Shown: one piece after another, positions 62,546-64,000 of the stretch
How the letters are laid out: the number at the start of each line of letters is the position of its first letter
Numbering within the stretch: the stretch's first letter is position 1
Assembly (NCBI RefSeq): GCF_002744715.1
Contig: NZ_KZ319368.1
Location: 496,001 to 560,000 of the forward strand
DNA: 64,000 nt
Direction of reading: 5' to 3'
Source of the DNA: Marinobacter profundi
GTDB lineage: Bacteria; Pseudomonadota; Gammaproteobacteria; Pseudomonadales; Oleiphilaceae
Notes under the pieces: model-generated
What the model was told of the DNA's origin: nothing
The model's database searches: none
Seen by the model: only the letters and a program-made list of their open reading frames with translations
Program-made: the position numbers and the translations under genes

Positions 62546-64000
62546 TCAGGGATTCAGCCGATGAACCTTTCCGTCTACCGCTACAGCGGGCGCGCTCAGC
62601 GCTTCGCCATTACACCAAACCAGATCCACCACCTCGCCATTGGGGGCGTAACCGGTGGGTGCACTGCGCAGCAACTCCACCACCTTGCCGCAATCGAAGG
62701 TATGACTGGCCGAGGACAGGCGCTCCAGCAACTGTGCCACCTCATCCCAGGGCATTGACACCTCCCGGGCCATCATGATCCGCGGATGGGCCGTACCCTG
62801 CGGGTCGTCGCCAATCAGCAACTCCTCATACAGCTTTTCGCCGGGGCGCAGGCCGGTGTAGACCACCTCGATATCCCCCGCCGGGTTGTCATCCGTCTTC
62901 TCTTCCAGGCCCATCAGGTGAATCATCTTGCGCGCCAGGTCGGCAATCTTTACCGGCTCGCCCATGTCCAGCACAAACACTTCGCCGCCCCGCCCCATGC
63001 TGCCGGCCTGCAGCACCAGCTGACTGGCCTCGGGAATGGTCATGAAGTAGCGAATGATGTCCTGATGGGTCACCGTCACCGGGCCGCCATCGCGGATCTG
63101 ATCACGGAACAGCGGCACCACGGAGCCGGACGAACCCAGCACGTTGCCAAACCGCACCATGGAGAACACCGTCTTGCTCTGGCGCTGGGCCAGCCCCTGC
63201 AGCACCAACTCCGCCAGGCGCTTGCTCGCGCCCATCACATTGGTGGGGCGCACCGCCTTGTCGGTGGAAATCAGCACAAACCGCTCAACCCCCGCCGCAA
63301 TGGCCGCTTCCGCAGTGTGCCAGGTACCAAATACGTTGTTCTGCACACCCTCGATGACGTTGTGCTCCACCAGCGGCACATGCTTGTAGGCCGCCGCGTG
63401 ATACACCGTCTGAATACCAAACGCCCGCATCACCGCCTCGCCCCGGCGGCGGTGGGCCACACTGCCAAGCACCGGATGCAGGGAAACCCCCAGCCCTTCC
63501 ACCTCATTGATCGAGTGCAGCTCACGCTCAATGGAATACAGGGAGAACTCCGACTGCTCAAACAGCACCAGGGTACTGGGCTTGTGGCGGAGAATCTGAC
63601 GACACAACTCGGAACCGATGGAACCACCCGCACCAGTCACCATCACCGACTTCTGATACAGACTGTCCGCAACAATGGCGGTGTCCGGGCGGACCGGATC
63701 CCGGCCCAGCAAGTCTTCGATTTCCAGGTCACGGATGTCGTTGATGCGGGCCACACCGGCGACAAGCTCGGACATGGAAGGTACCGTCTGGACGGGCACC
63801 GAGAGACCCTCGAGTATTCGCATGAGTTCTTTGCGGTTTACCGGCTCGTCATCTTCAACGGCAAGCAACACACGTGACACATCCAGATCCCGTACCGCTT
63901 TTTCGATGTGATCGATCGCGTACACCGGCAGATTGCCAATCATGGACTTATGATTGGCATTCAGCATCGATACAAAACCAAGCGGGCGGTACTCCACGCC
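62546..64000 (-). CDS. CapD/WbpM-type nucleotide-sugar 4,6-dehydratase (5' end outside window)
   Basis: At least 484 residues visible, frame open at the right edge. The NAD motif VMVTGAGGSIGSELCRQIL is near visible residue 115, with YHAAAYKHVPLVEHN and the STDKAVRPTNVMGASKRLAE catalytic region after it (the family uses Met rather than Tyr in YxxxK). The ~110 residues before the dehydratase match the soluble linker of the long WbpM/FlaA1 form, so membrane helices probably lie beyond the window. Role: making UDP-4-keto-6-deoxy sugars for O-antigen or capsule. Confidence 0.92.
   Translation of the reverse strand, partial: GVEYRPLGFVSMLNANHKSMIGNLPVYAIDHIEKAVRDLDVSRVLLAVEDDEPVNRKELMRILEGLSVPVQTVPSMSELVAGVARINDIRDLEIEDLLGRDPVRPDTAIVADSLYQKSVMVTGAGGSIGSELCRQILRHKPSTLVLFEQSEFSLYSIERELHSINEVEGLGVSLHPVLGSVAHRRRGEAVMRAFGIQTVYHAAAYKHVPLVEHNVIEGVQNNVFGTWHTAEAAIAAGVERFVLISTDKAVRPTNVMGASKRLAELVLQGLAQRQSKTVFSMVRFGNVLGSSGSVVPLFRDQIRDGGPVTVTHQDIIRYFMTIPEASQLVLQAGSMGRGGEVFVLDMGEPVKIADLARKMIHLMGLEEKTDDNPAGDIEVVYTGLRPGEKLYEELLIGDDPQGTAHPRIMMAREVSMPWDEVAQLLERLSSASHTFDCGKVVELLRSAPTGYAPNGEVVDLVWCNGEALSAPAVAVDGKVHRLNP

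Overview
The window is a GC-rich, gene-dense gammaproteobacterial chromosome segment. The pairing lexA-sulA next to two small Pseudomonas-like conserved proteins, an MvaT-type H-NS protein, the long-form DapD, GlnD next to Map, and a TviB-type sugar dehydrogenase all point to Marinobacter or a close relative. This assignment rests on gene content and remembered synteny, not on a search.

Layout. 0-5 kb: the start of a DUF1329 protein, a small SOS block (lexA-sulA with a LexA box), an amidoligase/C26 glutaminase pair and a SIMPL-domain protein. 5.7-11.3 kb: tamA-tamB for outer-membrane protein export. 11.5-16.6 kb: an operon-like run with two acyl-CoA dehydrogenases (the first lacks the catalytic Glu), a voltage-sensor-like membrane protein without a pore, and an amidase. 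16.6-17.5 kb: a TRIC/UPF0126 (glycine transporter family) gene behind a tandem glycine riboswitch with its own promoter. 17.5-19.9 kb: a four-gene operon with two roadblock/LC7 proteins, an unrecognised 314-residue protein and an MglA-like GTPase. I consider this the best candidate here for an undescribed system.

20.2-35 kb, minus strand: initiator tRNA, then the conserved envelope and translation block, in transcription order rpsB-tsf-pyrH-frr-uppS-cdsA-dxr-rseP-bamA-skp-lpxD-fabZ-lpxA-lpxB-rnhB. 35.2-42.5 kb, plus strand: map-glnD-dapC-arsC-like-dapD-dapE (nitrogen sensing and lysine/diaminopimelate synthesis), then slyX. 42.9-43.5 kb: a membrane-anchored cold-shock-domain protein preceded by a terminator-like hairpin.

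43.5-59.5 kb is accessory: a Clp_N-type degenerate ATPase, manC, a glyoxalase-like gene, a Tle1-like (DUF2235) phospholipase with a DUF2931 lipoprotein, and an orphan type VI secretion cluster (VgrG, DUF4123 adaptor, VasX-like toxin, membrane protein as likely immunity factor), followed by mvaT. No T6SS sheath, baseplate or membrane-complex gene is present. A dispersed palindrome built on GGGACAGACC/GGTCAGTCCC recurs here, often at gene borders, and also once as an inverted pair near 0.8 kb. It is absent from the 20-42 kb housekeeping block. 59.7-64 kb: surface-polysaccharide genes (tviB and a CapD/WbpM-type dehydratase cut by the window edge) around an MBL-fold RNase-like protein.

I saw no rRNA, CRISPR array, integrase, insertion-sequence transposase or prophage. 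Start codons were adjusted by ribosome-binding-site position where noted.
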